64,000 bases of DNA. Source: Pelecanus crispus. Its lineage: Eukaryota > Chordata > Aves > Pelecaniformes > Pelecanidae. Made by a program: the position numbers and the translations under genes. Below, piece by piece: positions 1 through 13,491 of this stretch. Within the stretch, counting starts at the first letter, position 1, and every line of letters starts with the position of its first letter. The notes beneath the pieces are model-generated. The model was given only the letters and a program-made list of their open reading frames with translations, had not been told where the DNA came from and did not search any database. The stretch spans positions 150,065,967 through 150,129,966 of the forward strand of contig NC_134644.1 in the NCBI RefSeq assembly GCF_030463565.1, written 5' to 3'.

Positions 1-3000
1 TATGACTCAAAAGGTAAATCATTAAATAAAATACCTTCAAGTGCACCATTTTTTTGAGTGTATGAAGAATATACACTAGGTATCCTCTCACTGAGAGAAG
101 AGCTCAAAGCAAGGTTTTCCTAGCTTTAAGAGGGCAAATGATAACAATCTTGTTTTTAAAGCACCCTTGACACAGCTGGCCTTGTCACAGTGTTTCTTTT
201 ATCCAGAACTTCCCTGCATGTAAAGCAAAACATCTGCTTATAGATGTTTCATCACTGATGACACCTATAACTATTGGCAATTACTCTTTTTCCAGTTCAT
301 AACTGTTTGGCATTTATTTTAAAGGTGGCAACCTTAGAAAAGACAAAAATGACTGATCTTTTGAGCAGGCTCCAAATGTCACATTGTGAAAGATGTTGTT
401 TTATCATCAACATATGGCATCTGTCTGGGCTCCTTAAAGAAGTTTCTAGCTGGAAAAGAAATGTTCTCTAAGCAGGATCTTTGTGTCTCCAGCTTTTAAG
501 CAGCCTTGACTGAAACACCATTCTGAACATTATTTACCTTCAACTTAATTTGATCCTCAGGAATTTACACATAGTTTAAAGTTTCAGAATAAATTCCTCA
601 ACTAACTCCTCATTAAATTTACTTGAAGGGTTCTTTTATGATTAAAACAAGCTGGTTCCCAGAAGACTGTATCTGCATAAATGTACACATTCGGCTTTAA
701 GACTACCCACATCCTGGTACTGTGGTTGCCTGTGCTTTTTAATGAAGAGTGAACTCCACAGTATATTTGCTGTGCCAGGAATCAAGCTATTTTCAGTATG
801 CTGCCAGATAAGGAATTCATTTGAGCCTTTATTAGGGCCTTCTTACTTTGTATTCTACATTTTGTTAAAAAACATTTTTTTTTTCTCAAGAAATTATAGT
901 TATAGTTGATAATGAAACAGGGGCAGAAAAGCAGCCAAACTGTGCAGTGACGGATGCTATGGTAACTAGAGCACGTATGAAAAATGCTTTCAAGCAGACT
1001 ATTTAAGTCAGAAAAATTATAACAAGAGAAAGCTCATTAGCAATTTAAGCAGACACCTTTGACTCCAGAAGTGAAGGGCTCTGGAATGCTAGCAGCTGAT
1101 ATTGTTACAGCTTATTTGAAAGTGCCTTTAATTTGTTGTGGGTTGTTTCACTGCAATTCAAGGAATACAAATTTAAATTCATGCTAGCTTTTTGCAGTTT
1201 CTTCCAGGGTAAATTCAGGCTTCTGTAGCAAAAAGTCTGCCAGGAAAAGAGGCTGTGGCAATGGAAAGAAGCAACCAGCCAGCTACAGCCACACCACCCT
1301 TGGTGAGCCAACTAATGAATAAAGGTGGCACTGCTTTCAGGAAAGAGCCATGGGCAGGAAAGTTGAGGAAATGGTGACTTTAATGTGTTCATCTAGTAAA
1401 TGTAGCCCAAAAATTTTCTAACTTAAAAATACATCTTTAGCTTTGGGAAGTCCAATTTAGTGTAGCAGTATAGCTCATTCACCTTTCATGTCTTCTCCAA
1501 GCACAAGTGACCACTTTAAACTGGGGAAGTAGGCCTGAGTCCTCCTTATATGACTTGGCCTCCTGTGGTTTTTTCAGAAGCTACTTGCTTCTGGAGACAC
1601 CTATACCTTCTATATACCTTCTATGGACACATAAACATTTGTGTCTTTGGATTCTTTCAGTACTTGATTTTCAACATGTGTTGGGCAGCTATCCTGAGCT
1701 GATGTCCAGTTTAGCCTCATTCCACACAATACAAATCTTCTTTCATCTCCTCTAAAGAATGTGGGTATATAAGAGTTAATAATAATATCATCGTTTTCTC
1801 ACATTCCTGTAAGAGAAAGAGAAATATTAATTTCTGTTGTGAAGATCAAATGCCAAAAGACAAGGAAAAAAGTAAATACTATTTGTTTATGGCAGGATCC
1901 CACAGGACTACTTCCTAGGCCATAAATGTCACATGTATAGGCACACTGTGCTTTTATCCTGTGTGTGTCCATCAAAGCTTCACACACTGAGTGTGGCATA
2001 GAGACAGCAGCTCTGCTTGGCACATGCAGTGTCCCCAGGCCCCCTCCCTTCCCCCCAGATTTCTGGATTCCTTAGAATAGTGGTCTTGATAGATAGTCTT
2101 CAATGACTGAGCTACTAGAGACACCTTCCAGTAGAGTTTCTTTTGCATGATGACGTACTCCACTCTGATTGCAGTCCAAGGTATAGCTTGCAAGGCTGCT
2201 TAGCAATTTGTAGGTTCAGGCTGCTTTGGCATTTGAGAAGCTGAAGGTTGGTTACAGATGATGAAAATGGCCTGAAACCAAAGGGCTAGTCAGGGAGACA
2301 CCTGAGAAACTTACAGCTCCACTTCCCATTGATGTCACATGATGAGGGACTGGGATGTTCCTTACAACAGAAAATCTTAGAAAATATGAGAAATGTTGCT
2401 GCCAGTCCTGGCTCCTTCCCTGAACATGCCAGGATGCAGGATGCAATGCCATAGGAATGCGAGGAGCCAGCCAGGGTTCAGCGCTGTCTCTGAGATGATA
2501 AGTCCTCCTGGAACCTGCCATGAGGGGAAGTCTGGGGCAGAGCCACCTGGGTGGCTCCAGGCATTGCCAGGTACAGCATGGCTCACTGAGTGCAGGCTGC
2601 TCAGCCTGAGCTGGCTTCAACATCTGTAACACACTCACCAGCACTTACAAGAGCAAGCATGCAAGATACATGCTGCCATCCTAACGACCCCTATGGCTTC
2701 ACATGGCAAGGAGCCAGGCAAGGTACCTGTACCTCTGGCATGTGTTATCTATATCTATAGATATAGATAACTATATAGATAACTCAGTTAAAAGGGAGAG
2801 CTGATTGCTGAAGGTATGCTATACTGCAGCATAAGTAGTCTGCCTCTACAGTGGAATGGAAGGAATTGATTAGCAAATCCTGGAATGCCTTTGTACCTTT
2901 GCTATAAGGCTCTAAGACCACTTTTATTACTCCTAGATTACAGTGAATTGGTTCTCAGTGGTCCAGCAGTTTTATAGTAATCACATCCCATAACATGCAG

Positions 3001-4035
3001 CAGCACAACATAGAGCAGATCAGCCTTACACAGAGGGTTTGCTGTGCTAGCTGAAATATTTGCTTGTTCACGTCAAAGTCACAAGGAACTGTTCTATAGT
3101 CAGCATCTCAACAACAACAAATCACAAGAGTGTTTTTGCAGAGTCCGTGTAACTGCATCAAATTTGGCCTAATATAAAAGACCATGGAACAGAGACAGGC
3201 TTCTATATACATCACAAGCCCCTATAAATTAGATGTTGACCTTTTGCTTCCACAACTTCAGAGACTATTTTCTTTAAAGTAGCTTCAGCGGCTACTTTCT
3301 TTCTAAAGAAAATAAATGTTGTTTTAGTTCTGCTCCTGGGGGCTGCACACTGTGTAGGTGGTAACAGCTAGTTCAGGTGACACTGAATGAAGCTGAAGAA
3401 TTAAAATGCCCTCTCTGGTAAGAAAATGTAGGTGATAGATGAAAACACATTTCTTGATCATGTCCTGCACAGAAAGTACATGAGAGTTCAGCAAATTGAT
3501 CCTGATTTATTAAAACAGTAACTTGATTTTTAGGGACAAATGGCTTAAAAACAGCCTCTCAATTTGGTCTACAGTGACTCAGGAGCATGGAATGAAGGTC
3601 AGCTGGGGACCCTTTGCTTTTCTCTTGCCTCATTGCTGTTTTACCACTGGACCTGCAAAGAGCAAGTCTTTCCCATGGTGCTATGAAAATGCTGGCTGAT
3701 AATCATGGTTCACTCGGGTACAGTCCTGAAGATCTGACTTTTTTTTCAGTTCAGGCTGGCCTGAGTATATTGTACAGGCACTCAGAAGAACAGGAGAGCA
3801 TGAATGAGCTGACAGACCACCATACAGATACGTGCTTCCAGCCAGGAAAGACAAGAGCCTAAATGCAATGAGAAGCATACATAGGAAGTCAGATCCAGGA
3901 TGACAAACATCAACAATGATGGTTAGGGAGAGCAGTAGGCAAATTCACCTTGCAGAGTAACTGGGGCCCCTCCAGCAGCAGAAAGCTGCATCCCACTTTT
4001 TCTTCCTTCTCTCCACATACTGAGGTTAGTGGTGA
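1..4035. other. Intergenic, no gene seen
   Basis: AT-rich, with short open frames only and no recognisable protein motif or RNA gene. A somewhat GC-richer patch at 2240-2660 opens frames on both strands, but nothing matches a family I know. Confidence 0.7.
2744..2771. repeat. Perfect 28-bp palindrome
   Basis: The half-site GTTATCTATATCTA is followed directly by its reverse complement, with no spacer. A partial extra copy (TATAGATAAC) follows at about 2774-2783. It is AT-rich and able to extrude as a cruciform. Confidence 0.95.
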
Positions 4036-4040
4036 CAAGG

Positions 4041-4614
4041 TGTCTTGGTTTCAGCTGGAATAGAGTTAATTTTCTTCCTAGTAGCAGGCATAGCACTGTG
4101 TTTTGGATTTAGTATGAGAAGAATGTTGATAGCACACTGATGTTTTAGTTGTTGCTAAGTACTGCTTATGCTAGTCAAGGACTTTGCAGCTTCCCATGCT
4201 CTGCCAGGTGCATAAGAAACTGGGAGGGGGCACAGCCAGAATAGTTGATCCAAACTGACAAAAGGGCTATTCCATACCATATGACATCATGCTCAGTATA
4301 CAAACTGGGGGGGGGGGGGGGGTTGGCTGGGGAGCAGCGGTCGCTGCTTGGGAACTGTCTGGGTATCAGTCGGCGGGTGGTGAGCAATTGCATTGTGCAT
4401 CACTTGCTTTGTATATTATTATTATTATCTTTATTATATTGTTATTACTATCATTACTATTTTACTTTATTTCAATTATTAAACTGTTCTTATCTCAACC
4501 CAGGAGTGTTTCTCACTCTTACTCCTCCAATTCTCTCCCCCATCCCATTGGGGTAGGGGGAGTGAGTAAGCGGCTGTGTGGTGCTTTAGTTGCTGGCTGG
4601 GGCTAACCACGATA
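4041..4614 (+). mobile_element. Solo LTR of an avian endogenous retrovirus
   Basis: It begins TGTCTTGGTTTCAGCTGG and ends GGGGCTAACCACGATA; the final CA has decayed to TA. It is flanked by a perfect 5-bp target-site duplication, CAAGG at 4036-4040 and 4615-4619. It has an internal 16-G run, a TTATTA-rich stretch and an AATTATTAAACTG polyadenylation-like region. No internal retroviral sequence is left, so it is a solo LTR from recombination between two LTRs. Confidence 0.9.
4307..4322 (+). repeat. 16-base G run within the LTR
   Basis: Sixteen consecutive G between CAAACT and TTGGCTGG. It is probably expanded by slippage from a shorter G run in the LTR, and its length may be unreliable in the assembly. 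Confidence 0.9.
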
Positions 4615-4619
4615 CAAGG

Positions 4620-7600
4620 AGATGCTCGCCTAGAGTAGCTGTGAACCTATTACCATGCTCCACCACTTAAGGGGACTGAAAAGATGACTTACTCCCAAGA
4701 GCAGTGAGGCCAGAAAAAACATAGTGGTGCAAGTTTTTAGCCAGGTGACCACTTCCTTCCCCATGAAAACAGGTACTGACATGTAGGACAGCACAGTCTC
4801 TCACAAGTCATGGTGACAGTTAACTCCCCCACACCCTGTGGTTCACATCTCTTGATTGCTAGCCACTGTTATTGAATCCATGTGTCGCACCATAACATTG
4901 TACTGGAAAGAGTGGCAAACAGCCAAGGAACTTTTCCAGAGCTGTAACACAAGATATTCAGCAGTTCCAGTAAGAAACTCCTAACCCTCATCTAACTGAC
5001 GTATGAAACCAATGAAAAAAGTGTAGGGCTCAAAATAGACCTGAAATGTGAAGCTGCAATTTGTTTGGGTTTGGTTTTATCAGTTCACTATACTGATTCC
5101 CTCTTCATTTGTTTTTTTTCTTCTTACATGGAACAGCAGAGGCTTTATGAGTGTGAGTCTGAGACACCTCTTGGGGCAAGGCAAAATATGTGCCTCCAAC
5201 CTTGTGAAACTGAACCTGAAGTTTCCTTTAAGGTGCCTTCCTGAGCATCAGCCTATGGTCATGAAAATCTGGCCAACAGTTCTGCTGGTTGTATTTCTGT
5301 GCTCTCAGGTTTATGTCTACTGTGGTTCATGGAGTGTGATGCCATGGACCAATGGCAGTGACCTATCTTGCAGCCAGAGGCATGATAGTTATATTAATAA
5401 ATTGGCACAAGTGCAATGCCACACTGACATGTCTCCCCCACTTTCCTCACCCAAAAAAGTATCTCTTCATGGCTTTGTGCTATGCTGTGTAGATACAACA
5501 GCTTGCTTGGTGTCTTATGGATATACGGTTCCTCTTTTCCAGCAACTGCTCTTCATTTTCTTTCTCTACTCTTCTTAGGTTGCTGGGGTTTTTCTTTCCA
5601 AGAAGATTTAAAGCTAAAATTCTTCTTATGTAGACGGGAGAGGTTCAGCCGTGCAATAACAGTCTTCCATTCCTTACTCAGGTCAGGTGTCTAGTTGAAC
5701 AGCTGCGGGAGTGCTGCATGTGCACTGACTGTTGGATTAGCCCCACAACTCATGCATTACAAAAGGGTCTATTCTGCAGGGTTTACTGGCTGCTACCTGC
5801 TGCTCTGCAGCCAACAGAAAAAGTGGAAAACACAAGGCCAAGCTCCATTCCTGGTGGAACCCCAGTAGATTTATGTAAAATGAAGTTGGCTCATAGGATG
5901 TTGTAAAATCCATGAAATGAATGGTTGTTGTTTCTGCAGAAAAACTTCAGCAATGATGACAGTTTGTTAGTTAACTGCCGCTACTGCCATCTAAAGAAAC
6001 ATAAGCACCACAGTTTCTCCAGACTGTACAGTATGGGGAGCTCTTAACTTCTTTTGAAAAAACTTGTATTGATCAGTCTACTTAATGCACAGTAGTTAGG
6101 AGCTCAGTATTTGGTTTCCAAATCTTAATACCTTTAAACTACCTCTATCATTTGATTAAGATACTGACGTATTTTCTTGAAGGGAGAGATAATATCTTTG
6201 CAGGACAAAAAAAAAAAGAAGTCCTGTTATTAAATTTTAATATTAGTGAATATCTCAGATTAAAATACTGTTGATACCAATACAATACCACAGTGGTCCT
6301 CTAGCATGTCAGCTCTCCATGCTCCTGTGCCTCAGGAACTCTCTGTGTGTGTCTTTTTTGTCATTAATTTGTCAAAAATGCTTTTATTTCTAGGCTTAAT
6401 AAAGTGTCTTAAGGAAAAATCTTTCTCAGAGGAGTAGTTAATTTGATCTTTTATCTTAAGCCAATGTTTTTCATTTCGATTTCTAAGCAAATAAAATTAA
6501 CACTTATAAAATAATGAAAGTCTCCATGTGTCTTCCTTGAAATCTCTAAGGTATCATTGAATGTGATTACGTAGGACTATTGCTAATTTCATTTGCAGCT
6601 CTCTATTACCCTATTTGAAATGTTCCTTAAGATACATCTTTAACCTCCATGTTTGGGAGATGATATTCTATTTTGGCACTAAAGTATAACACAAGAACAT
6701 TATCACACAAAGTCCAGTCATAATTAAGTTCTAGCTACAAACTGGTCTATGCACACATGTCTTTCTCATTTTTCCAGTCAATATAAAAATGGAATATTAT
6801 TCCAATTTTATTATCAATCAGAATTCCATTACCAGATACTTCAAGAAATACTATTTGTTCATTAAAAATAAATATTACCCTTGAAAGCTGAAACTAGTTC
6901 ATATTTTCTCTATTTTTCTCCCCCAAATCCCAGTATTCAAAATTAAATGTTCCCTAAAAAGAACAGCCACATGCTCCTTTAGTGATATCCACACCTGTTA
7001 GAAAGACTTCGTCAGGTGCCTTTGCCACTTACATTGCAGTTGCTTCCAATCTTGATTGCCAAAGATTGGAAGAAAAATAACCTCCCTACCAAGGAAAAAA
7101 ACATCTCGTGCTTATCCTTTCTTACATATTCTTTAAAGAACTTCTCCATCTGTCAGGGACAGGATGCCTAGCTTTGGACTAACCAGTTCTTTATATTTAT
7201 ACTCATAGGTGATGAGTAATCCTAGGGCCAACAGTCTAGTGCCAATAGCAGGTAATCATTGACTTCTTCACTTTCCTGTGCAGGGCTGACTGCTTTGGTG
7301 GTATTACCAAACAGTCTCTCCAAAGTTCTTCCAGTTTTATGTCTGTGTGCTGTTCCTGCTTTGACATATTAAATCTCTGACATCACTGGGGTTTCTATCC
7401 AAGACAATGGTCTTGTTGAAAACAGAGCTCTGGAATTTACATTTGGATTGTGCATGGCTCACTGGACAACTTCAACTGTTGCAGAAATAGTTTATGTATA
7501 CAACAAGCAAATGTTGTAAATGAGAAACTGGAATCAAATCAATATTGTAGAAGGAATTTGAGAAGGTTCATCAAGTTGTCTGTCAGCAGTCTCATTCTTT

Positions 7601-10600
7601 CTAATTCCTTTATTAAAATCAGCTTTTAGTAGTTTATTATATGAGATCATTTCAGTTGAAACACAACCCGCATTCATCCTGTGGCCAGAGAGTCTCCAGG
7701 AGTAGCAGAAATTGTACAATTCCACTTTGGAGAGGGAGGATTTGAAGAACAGTGAGGTCGCATAGAGAAATCCACAGCTTCCTTTCGAATCCTATAGTCA
7801 TGTCACGTGAAGGCATTTTCTATAAGCATGTGCTCTGACTGTGCTGTAAATCAGTACACGGTTGCCCTTCAGGTAGGAGGGGAAAGGTTTAATCTTGGAA
7901 GTCTTCCCCACAGAAGCTCCTTACTCTTTCTTCTTGAGATAAGATGAATTTCATCCTTAGATGATGCCTAGCACTTTATGTATTCATTCTCTGCCATCTG
8001 GGAATATAAATCCTTTTGCACTGGCATTTGAGTAGCTTTTCAGTGCTTTACATCTTTGAGCATTTAAGAACTAATTCCATCCTCAATACACTGTTCTGTG
8101 TGCTGGATTATCTATGGCAGTGGGAGAGGAAGAACTTCTCTCCTGGCAGGCTGGAGCACCCTGTTGGCTGGTCTTTACTCCCTGGTAGGAAGGTGAAGCA
8201 AATATTTGTTGCAGCTTTGGCCTCTAATAGTTCTGCCATTTCTGATACCCTGAAGCAACTACGCCCTCTGTTTGAACCGAAAGGAAACGTCCCCCCAGCA
8301 CACTGGCTGGACTGTCAAACACTGGCTGGGTTTCTAATGCTGCCACCTCTCCAAACGTGGCTTCAGCTGCTTTCTGGGTGGTGGCATTTGGCTATTTGTC
8401 ATGACTGCTGACCGGCAAGCATCAGATGCTCAAGGAAACAAGTACCTAGCTTTAAAACAGTTGTAGAGTGCCTGGAGCTAACCGCTCTAGAATGTTTTGG
8501 GCAGTCAGAGAAATAAAGAGAACATGTGGAGATGGGCCTGGAGACATTTTGGGTGTACTTGGTGACAGATCAGATATTGTTACACTCATTTTAGACCAAG
8601 TATGTCTTAGCTCGCTTCTGGCCTTCTGCCCCAGGTCCTGTGGAGACATACCATCCCAACACTGACAACTGCCAGGAGCTGGGGCCAGCTGGGGTCAGGA
8701 GATGGTGGAAGTGGCAAAAAGGAAAGGAATGCTTTTGAGCTGGGGACACAAAGCAGGGACAAGAAATTAGAAATTTCAGAAGACTAGCGAGTTACCCCAT
8801 TTAGTCCAACAGAGAGAGGAGCAAGAGAAGGAAAAACTGGCAAACTTCAGGTAAGAAATGGAGAGACTGTTCACTCCTCTTGAAACCAATTTGAGCAGGA
8901 GCACATGATCCCCAGGGGCCAAGGAAGCAGCATGGTGGTGTGGGGAGGTGCAGGGCTGGTCTAATAGATGTTAACTCCCAGCTAATCTGGGAACCATATT
9001 TTCCCAGGAACAAGAACAGGCAAGGCAGCTCACAGCCATGCTCCCCCACCCTCCCAGCTGTGCTGAGCACTGCCTCAGCACAGCTGACAACCTAGCCCTT
9101 AATCTTATTCCTCTGGATAAATAGATGACAGCCACGTATCATCCTTCCCTTGTTGACTTTTAGTCCTGGCACCATTTGTTTCTATTTCATTTTAAGGTCA
9201 GTATGAATTGTCTTGGGCAAAAATGACTTAATAATGAAATTAGTAAAATGAAAGAATGTTAAAGTAATACTATAAACACATCTTTTTGCAAACAGTCCAG
9301 CAAGAGAGGCCTTAGATCAGATTATTCTATAATTACTTTTTATAAGTATACCTAAGCCATTCCTCAGCATAAACTTTCAGATAGTGCAGGCACTCAGCAG
9401 TCCCTTGTAGGCTGCGGATTCATATCTTTCAAAAAACTCAGCAAAGTTTGCTGCATGAAGCTCTCCAATCTAAAGACTGTGATATAACTGATTGCTTTAA
9501 TACAATTTTCTAGCAGAATGTTCCATGGAATATTGTGCCCTGAGATAGCATCTGAAAGTGGTTGTTTGGGAGAGGTGTAGGAGGACCAGGACTCAAGACT
9601 CTACAGCAACTGAAAAAAATGGGGTCCCAAAGTCATAATAAAAATGATTCCCTGCGATAAGAAGTTCTGTTTACTCTTTGAAGGTGAGAGCAAGAGAAGA
9701 AAAATAGTATTTGGTATCTAACCAATTGGAACAGGTGGGGCATTTTACACGCTGGTCAGAGAAAGCAAGTATGTGAATCATCCTGCAAGAGAGCAGCATG
9801 AGGCAACTAATAGAAAAGAAAAATAGTTCATGGGAAGAAGAAAATAGCATCCCTATAAAAAAATTATTCCTTAGCAGTACATGGGTTTCCTAGCCAGAGA
9901 CATGGCAAATCACATCACAGGCCATGAAATAACCAGCCAGCCCACAGCACAATAAGGAGGAAATGAAGGCAAAAAAGGACTGGGACACATCTCTCGAAGC
10001 AAAAAATATGGCTGCACTTCTGTCAAGGCTAAGTAATAACTGGGCTTGGAAGGGACTCATGAATGGACAAAATAGGAAATGATTTTCCAGAGCTTTGCAC
10101 ATTGAGCAGAATCTCATGTCTGTACTGAAATGTGTAAAAAGTGCTGTCATTTTGCATAGATGACTACCTGAGGAGGAAAGCCTGAGACAGTGAGGTCTTT
10201 CATCTTGATAGTTACAGACCGGAACAGAAGAGATCTGATGATTTTCTACTAATGTCATGATACAAACCTTTTCTTCCACAAAAAAAGATGAAGTGCATTC
10301 TTTCGATTAACTTCTACCCTTCTTGTAATAAGAAGTGAGAGACTATTTTAAATAAGCCCAGCAGTAAATCAAAGACGTGTGTATACGGAGCAAAATCGCT
10401 TCTTTCCTTTTTACAGTTACAAAAAGACCATGTGACTCCCATGATAATCAGCCACTCCACATGATCCCCATTAGCTCAGTCCATGGAACACCTGAACAAA
10501 AGCCAAAGGAACTTGGACATGTTCCTCATTCTGCCTTTTCTTTATTTTTTTCATCTAAACATCTGTTTTCCCATGTTGATGTATGAGCTCATAACTTGCA

Positions 10601-13491
10601 GAACAAAGACAACCCAGTCCTTCATGTAGCATCATGTTTATGTAGGTAGCACTGGGCTTTCTGACACTTTCTAGTTATCAGTTCAACCCTTTAGCCTGTT
10701 GCCCAAATTCACTGCCACTTTGTGAGGAATGAGCAAGAGGCACTGAACATGGGGTAAGATTTTCAAAACATAACCACAAGTTATGGCATAATTTAATGAG
10801 GGCTATTGGTTAAATATAGCTTTATAAGGAAAACATTATTGTGATTACTTCACAAATAGCAATGCTATGACCAAAATCACAGATCATGCCTATTTAGCTG
10901 CACAACACCATAGCAATTTCAAAACAAATGGAGCATATGTGCCCTATTCTGAAGTTCTTACATTTTAGGGCCACAATCTTGTAAAAGTGTGCACTTTTCA
11001 CAGATCATAGGGACCTCTTGCAATACTCATTGCTAAGTATGCATGTGTAACATCTCAAAGGACCAGGGCCTCAGTCTTCCATCACTTAAACACAGAGCAA
11101 TCCTACTGCGTTTAAGATCATGGGATCCTGTGCAATGTCTTCCATGTTGAAAGCTGTGAAAAGTGTAAGTGCTTGCAGATCAAATAAGTGAATTTAGAAA
11201 CAAGATGAAAGATCAAAAAGTTAGAGATTACAAAATGGAGTACAAAGTGGAGTTGCTTTGGACTGTAATGTAGTTTGTGCTAGTCCTGCTGGTGTTGGCT
11301 TCTCTTTGTTTACATTATGAATGCTGTGCACCAGAACACACTTCCTCCCCCACTACATATATCCCAAGTTTAAATGAAGGTGGAATCAATGTTAGGCATT
11401 GAAGTATTTAAAAAGGTTTAACACTTTACAGTATTGAAGTTTTTCTTGCACTAATGCAATTAATATTATCTTTAGATTAGGGTTTACATAAAAACAAATA
11501 TCTTAGTTTTATTACTTTGTTCTCAGTTACATGAAGATGGTGTATTGAGATCAAGAAAGTGAAAGATAGAGAGGGACAAGAAGATGATAAATGACACAGG
11601 AGTTGTGGAAGGATCTTGGAAATGAATGAGAGAATGAGTATCATCAGTAGGTTAAGAAGGCAAAGCAGTAATAGTATGGATGTATGGATTTGTGACCACC
11701 TGGGCAACTTAATTAATATGGAAATACTGAATACCAAACACAGTTCTGTGTATTCCTCCAGTAATGCAAACAGAGCTGCGGGTGTCAGGAGTGCAGCATC
11801 TGGCTCCAAAGGTGCGGGCAGGCTGCTGTCAGAGACCGAGAGAGGTCACCAGGCTCCAGCACCAGCTCCAGAGAGCCGTGACTTTTGAAATCTCCTCCAG
11901 ATGCTGGTGGCACAGAAGTGGAGAGGACCCTGGTGCTCTGAGTGCCTCTGTATTCATCAGAAGTCATCCAAATTGGGGAGCAGCAAATGTGGTTTCAGTA
12001 GACTTTGGGTTTATTCAGGTTTCTTCATGTTGTGATTCTTCAGGCACAAATTGTTTTACCTCTCCTCAACTCATTTCAGGAAGCCTGTACTTTTCATCAT
12101 GGATTTCCAGAGATGCCCATTTCCATAATGTTTATTGATTGAAGGTTAAAGATTTAGTCATAATTACTAGCATTTCAGCCATGAAAAAATAGCCATAACT
12201 TCAATTATTAGCCGCCACCACCCCATCAGCTACTGGAATGATCTCACATCTTTCCCACCTAGGAAGAGAGTTCAAATGCCAGTTTTAGCTGACTCTGGTC
12301 CCATGACAAAGACAAACATTAAGAGCAATGGATTCTTAAATCTAATCTATGTACAGCAGATGCAAGGAAATACAGTTTGTTTCTATTTTTGTCAAGATGT
12401 GTTGCATCTAAGATAAAAGCTGTGCTGTCTATATGGTACACACTGGGAGGAAGCATTCATGCTGTGCAGTGTGAGGGGAAAGCCGGGCAGGACGGGGAGT
12501 TAAGAACCCTGTGTAGAGCACAAATGGGCTCCCCTGGAGGGTGACAGACCATGCTGTAGCTTCTCCACAGGCTCAGCATCTGTGCAGCACATCTGGCCAG
12601 CTCATGCCAAACAGAGCAAGGACACCCATCCCTCATACCTCCCAAATACCTGGACCTGTGTTTTTCATACTTTCTCTTGCACTGGCACTGCACTGACACT
12701 CTCTGTGACCCCATGATGAACCAGGTTGGGGAGCTAAACCAACACCCAACTATTTGCATTTTCCAGTGCTGGTTTTCTGCTAAGTTGTCTTCCTGGTCCC
12801 ATTCCCTGTGAGAAGGCAAGGGACATCCCAGTGCAGTGGTGCTGAGGCTCTGCATCCCTTGGAGTGACCCTAGGCCACCAGACTATGCAGACATCTACAG
12901 TGCTCTGGGGCCCTGCTTCTCCAGGCTCTCACTCTGCATACAGACCAGTGCACCCACCAGCACATCTCAAGGGCAGGAGGACTAGCTGCAATCTAGAGAA
13001 AACTGAATGAAACCACACAGTGACTGACAGAAGCTCATTCCCACCAGCAACTCCTCCTGCACCAGAAGCCCTGGAGAGTTCTCAGTCCACACCAGAAAAC
13101 CTCATCAGCATGCTACAGAGTCACAGATTTCAGGTGCTGTGCAGCTGCCTACCCCTTCTGCAGGTTTTGTTAGTTCTTGCTTCCAGTCTTTCCCCCTCCT
13201 CTATTTGTGCTTTTCAGACAGTAAAAGGAAACATCTCAGTTTCCAAGATGCAGAGGGATATGGAAATAGGAACAGGCCCAAGTTCTCTCCCAGATAATCT
13301 GGCAGGGTCAGGAAGGATTTCCCAGCAGCAGTGTCAGGATTTTCTGCTGTGACAGAAACGTGGAGGTTTGATGGGTCAAGTGAAGATGAAAGCCACCTTT
13401 ATGAAGGTTCAGGACAAAAAATGGACATTTGGGTTCACTACACAAGCATTTTCACACTATGATAAACTGATTTGTACCATAAGCTGAGTAA
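4620..13491. other. Intergenic, no gene seen
   Basis: Unique-looking AT-rich sequence. The longest open frame (5048-5578, 176 codons) is hydrophobic and cysteine-rich, with no recognisable domain. A GC-richer stretch at 12,440-13,340 also lacks any recognisable product. Confidence 0.65.

Noticed and set aside
4245..4606. Two overlapping open frames with glycine runs
   Set aside because: They lie inside the solo LTR; the glycines are the 16-G run.
5048..5578. 176-codon plus-strand open frame
   Set aside because: Hydrophobic and cysteine-rich with no recognised domain, no splice or promoter context and no codon signature. A frame this long can occur by chance in 64 kb.
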